DNA from: Yersinia frederiksenii ATCC 33641
GTDB taxonomy: Bacteria > Pseudomonadota > Gammaproteobacteria > Enterobacterales > Enterobacteriaceae
NCBI RefSeq assembly: GCF_000754805.1
Contig: NZ_KN150731.1
Coordinates: 3,769,886 to 3,833,885, forward strand
Direction of reading: 5' to 3'
DNA: 64,000 bases
The notes under the pieces were generated by a model. That model did not search any database. It saw only the letters and a program-made list of their open reading frames with translations, and was not told the DNA's origin. This document shows positions 63,051-64,000 of this stretch, in pieces; positions within the stretch are counted from its first letter, which is position 1; the number at the start of each line of letters is the position of its first letter. A program made the position numbers and the translations under genes.

Positions 63051-64000
63051 ATGGAAAAGATAATCCCAACGCTAGTTTTTCAAAGCGAAACCAATGAATG
63101 TGGTTTGGCCTGTATTGCGATGCTGGCACAGACGCAAGGCATTGATGCACCACTGGAAAGCTTGCGTGAGCGTTATCCTGCCTCAGGGCATGGCACATCA
63201 CTGGCCAGGCTTTGTACTATTTTGTCTGAACTGGCCATACCGGCTTATCCGGTGGTGTTTGAACATCAGGAGCTGTCAGCGTTACCGCTGCCGGCCATTC
63301 TGCATTATGGTGCCAACCATTATGTGTTGCTCGCCTACCGCCAAGGTAACTATGTCTGCGTAATGAACCCGGCTATTGGCCAGCAGTTGCTGCCAATGGA
63401 TGCCTTAAAAGCAGAAATCAGTGGTTACGCGTTGGTACTGGACCCTGAAACTCCGGCAGATCCAGACGCTGTGAAGAAAATTCAACAAAGTAAGCGGCTC
63501 AGTGCACTCGACTGCATGAGCTTAAAAGAGACGGCGAGTATCCGTGGAATCTACTGGCTGATGACGCTGGCATTTTTGATCTCTCTGACTCTGTTTATTA
63601 TGCCGACCATGGTCAGCAGCGCTATTAATGATGTGTTTTCCTCTGCGGGCGATAAAGATTTTCCTTATTTCTATTTTCTATTGGCCTTTGTGGTCTCGAC
63701 GTCATTAGCTTTTGCTGTGCGATATATCACCGAGCGTTATATCAAACACTTTGTGGTGCTTAACAGTGTGGCCGGTTTCTCCCGTTTACTCAGTCACTCG
63801 CTTAACTTCTTTGATAAGCGAGCGCCGGGTGACATCTTCAGCCGGTTCTCCAACTGGCAGATGGCTGCAACACAGAAAATCGAACTGGATAATGGCCTGC
63901 GTACCGACTGGATCATCGGCGCAATTGCACTGGCAGTGATGTGCTATATGAGCCCACTGTTGGCAATGGTGTCGGCTATCGGTGTGATGTTGATGGGGCT
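63051..64000 (+). CDS. Peptidase-C39 ABC exporter of double-glycine peptides (truncated by window end)
   Basis: The frame is open from the ATG at 63051 to the window edge (316 codons seen). The N-terminal C39 domain shows the oxyanion glutamine and catalytic cysteine in FQSETNECGLACIAM (Gln 11, Cys 17) and the catalytic histidine in ANHYVLLAY (His 90). The third position, normally Asp in a DPAxG motif, is Asn 106 (VMNPAIG). Transmembrane helices begin near residue 168 (IYWLMTLAFLISLTLFIMP). The ATPase domain would lie beyond the window. It should cleave the GG leader and export the four-cysteine peptide. Confidence 0.9.
   Translation, partial: MEKIIPTLVFQSETNECGLACIAMLAQTQGIDAPLESLRERYPASGHGTSLARLCTILSELAIPAYPVVFEHQELSALPLPAILHYGANHYVLLAYRQGNYVCVMNPAIGQQLLPMDALKAEISGYALVLDPETPADPDAVKKIQQSKRLSALDCMSLKETASIRGIYWLMTLAFLISLTLFIMPTMVSSAINDVFSSAGDKDFPYFYFLLAFVVSTSLAFAVRYITERYIKHFVVLNSVAGFSRLLSHSLNFFDKRAPGDIFSRFSNWQMAATQKIELDNGLRTDWIIGAIALAVMCYMSPLLAMVSAIGVMLMG

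Overview
The window is chromosomal DNA of an enterobacterium, almost certainly a Yersinia. The housekeeping genes match E. coli closely in sequence and local order (mtnN-btuF-yadS, barA/rlmD-relA-mazG-pyrG-eno, cysJIH, cysDNC-ygbE-ftsB-ispDF-truD-surE-pcm-nlpD-rpoS/mutS). The intergenic regions carry several ERIC-type elements, one with the roughly 70-bp internal insertion described for yersiniae. I see no rRNA, tRNA, insertion sequence or CRISPR array. The species cannot be fixed by eye.

Layout. 1-3001: end of fhuC, then fhuD and fhuB (ferric hydroxamate uptake). 3.2-3.6 kb: an AT-rich orphan membrane protein. 3.6-11.8 kb: hemL, clcA, erpA, a small secreted fimbrial-like protein, then yadS-btuF-mtnN, and dgt. 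12-13.6 kb: degP behind a probable sigma-E promoter, with an ERIC-like element in its leader. 13.7-24.5 kb: barA divergent from rlmD, then relA, mazG, pyrG and eno. 24.9-26.7 kb: sodC, queE and queD. 27.1-37.9 kb: the assimilatory sulfate reduction genes cysJIH and cysGDNC, separated by iap. Together they activate sulfate (CysDN, CysC), reduce PAPS to sulfite (CysH) and sulfite to sulfide (CysJI), with siroheme made by CysG. 38.1-40.5 kb: a polar amino acid ABC importer. 40.9-47.2 kb: ftsB, ispD, ispF, truD, surE, pcm, nlpD and rpoS. mutS converges on rpoS with no accessory DNA between them.

The right end is accessory. It starts with a Wzy/PglL-type membrane ligase gene and a PapI/FaeA-like regulator. 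After a 0.9-kb AT-rich control region comes a nine-gene chaperone-usher fimbrial operon (53.0-60.6 kb): major pilin, minor pilin, usher, chaperone, three tandem related minor pilins, one further pilin and a two-domain tip adhesin. From 60.97 kb to the window edge lies a compact peptide-export locus: a 62-residue four-cysteine peptide with a double-glycine leader, a membrane-anchored DsbA-like oxidoreductase, an LpxL-like acyltransferase and a C39-peptidase ABC exporter cut by the window end. I regard this as the best candidate for an undescribed system, a disulfide-bonded secreted peptide or microcin.

The most striking anomaly in the core genome is rpoS. It is open throughout but lacks 26 codons found in other enterobacterial sigma-S proteins, at the region 1.2/2.1 boundary. 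The junction is a short GCCCGCCGT sequence that would have been repeated at both ends of the lost segment. This sigma-S is probably defective or altered.
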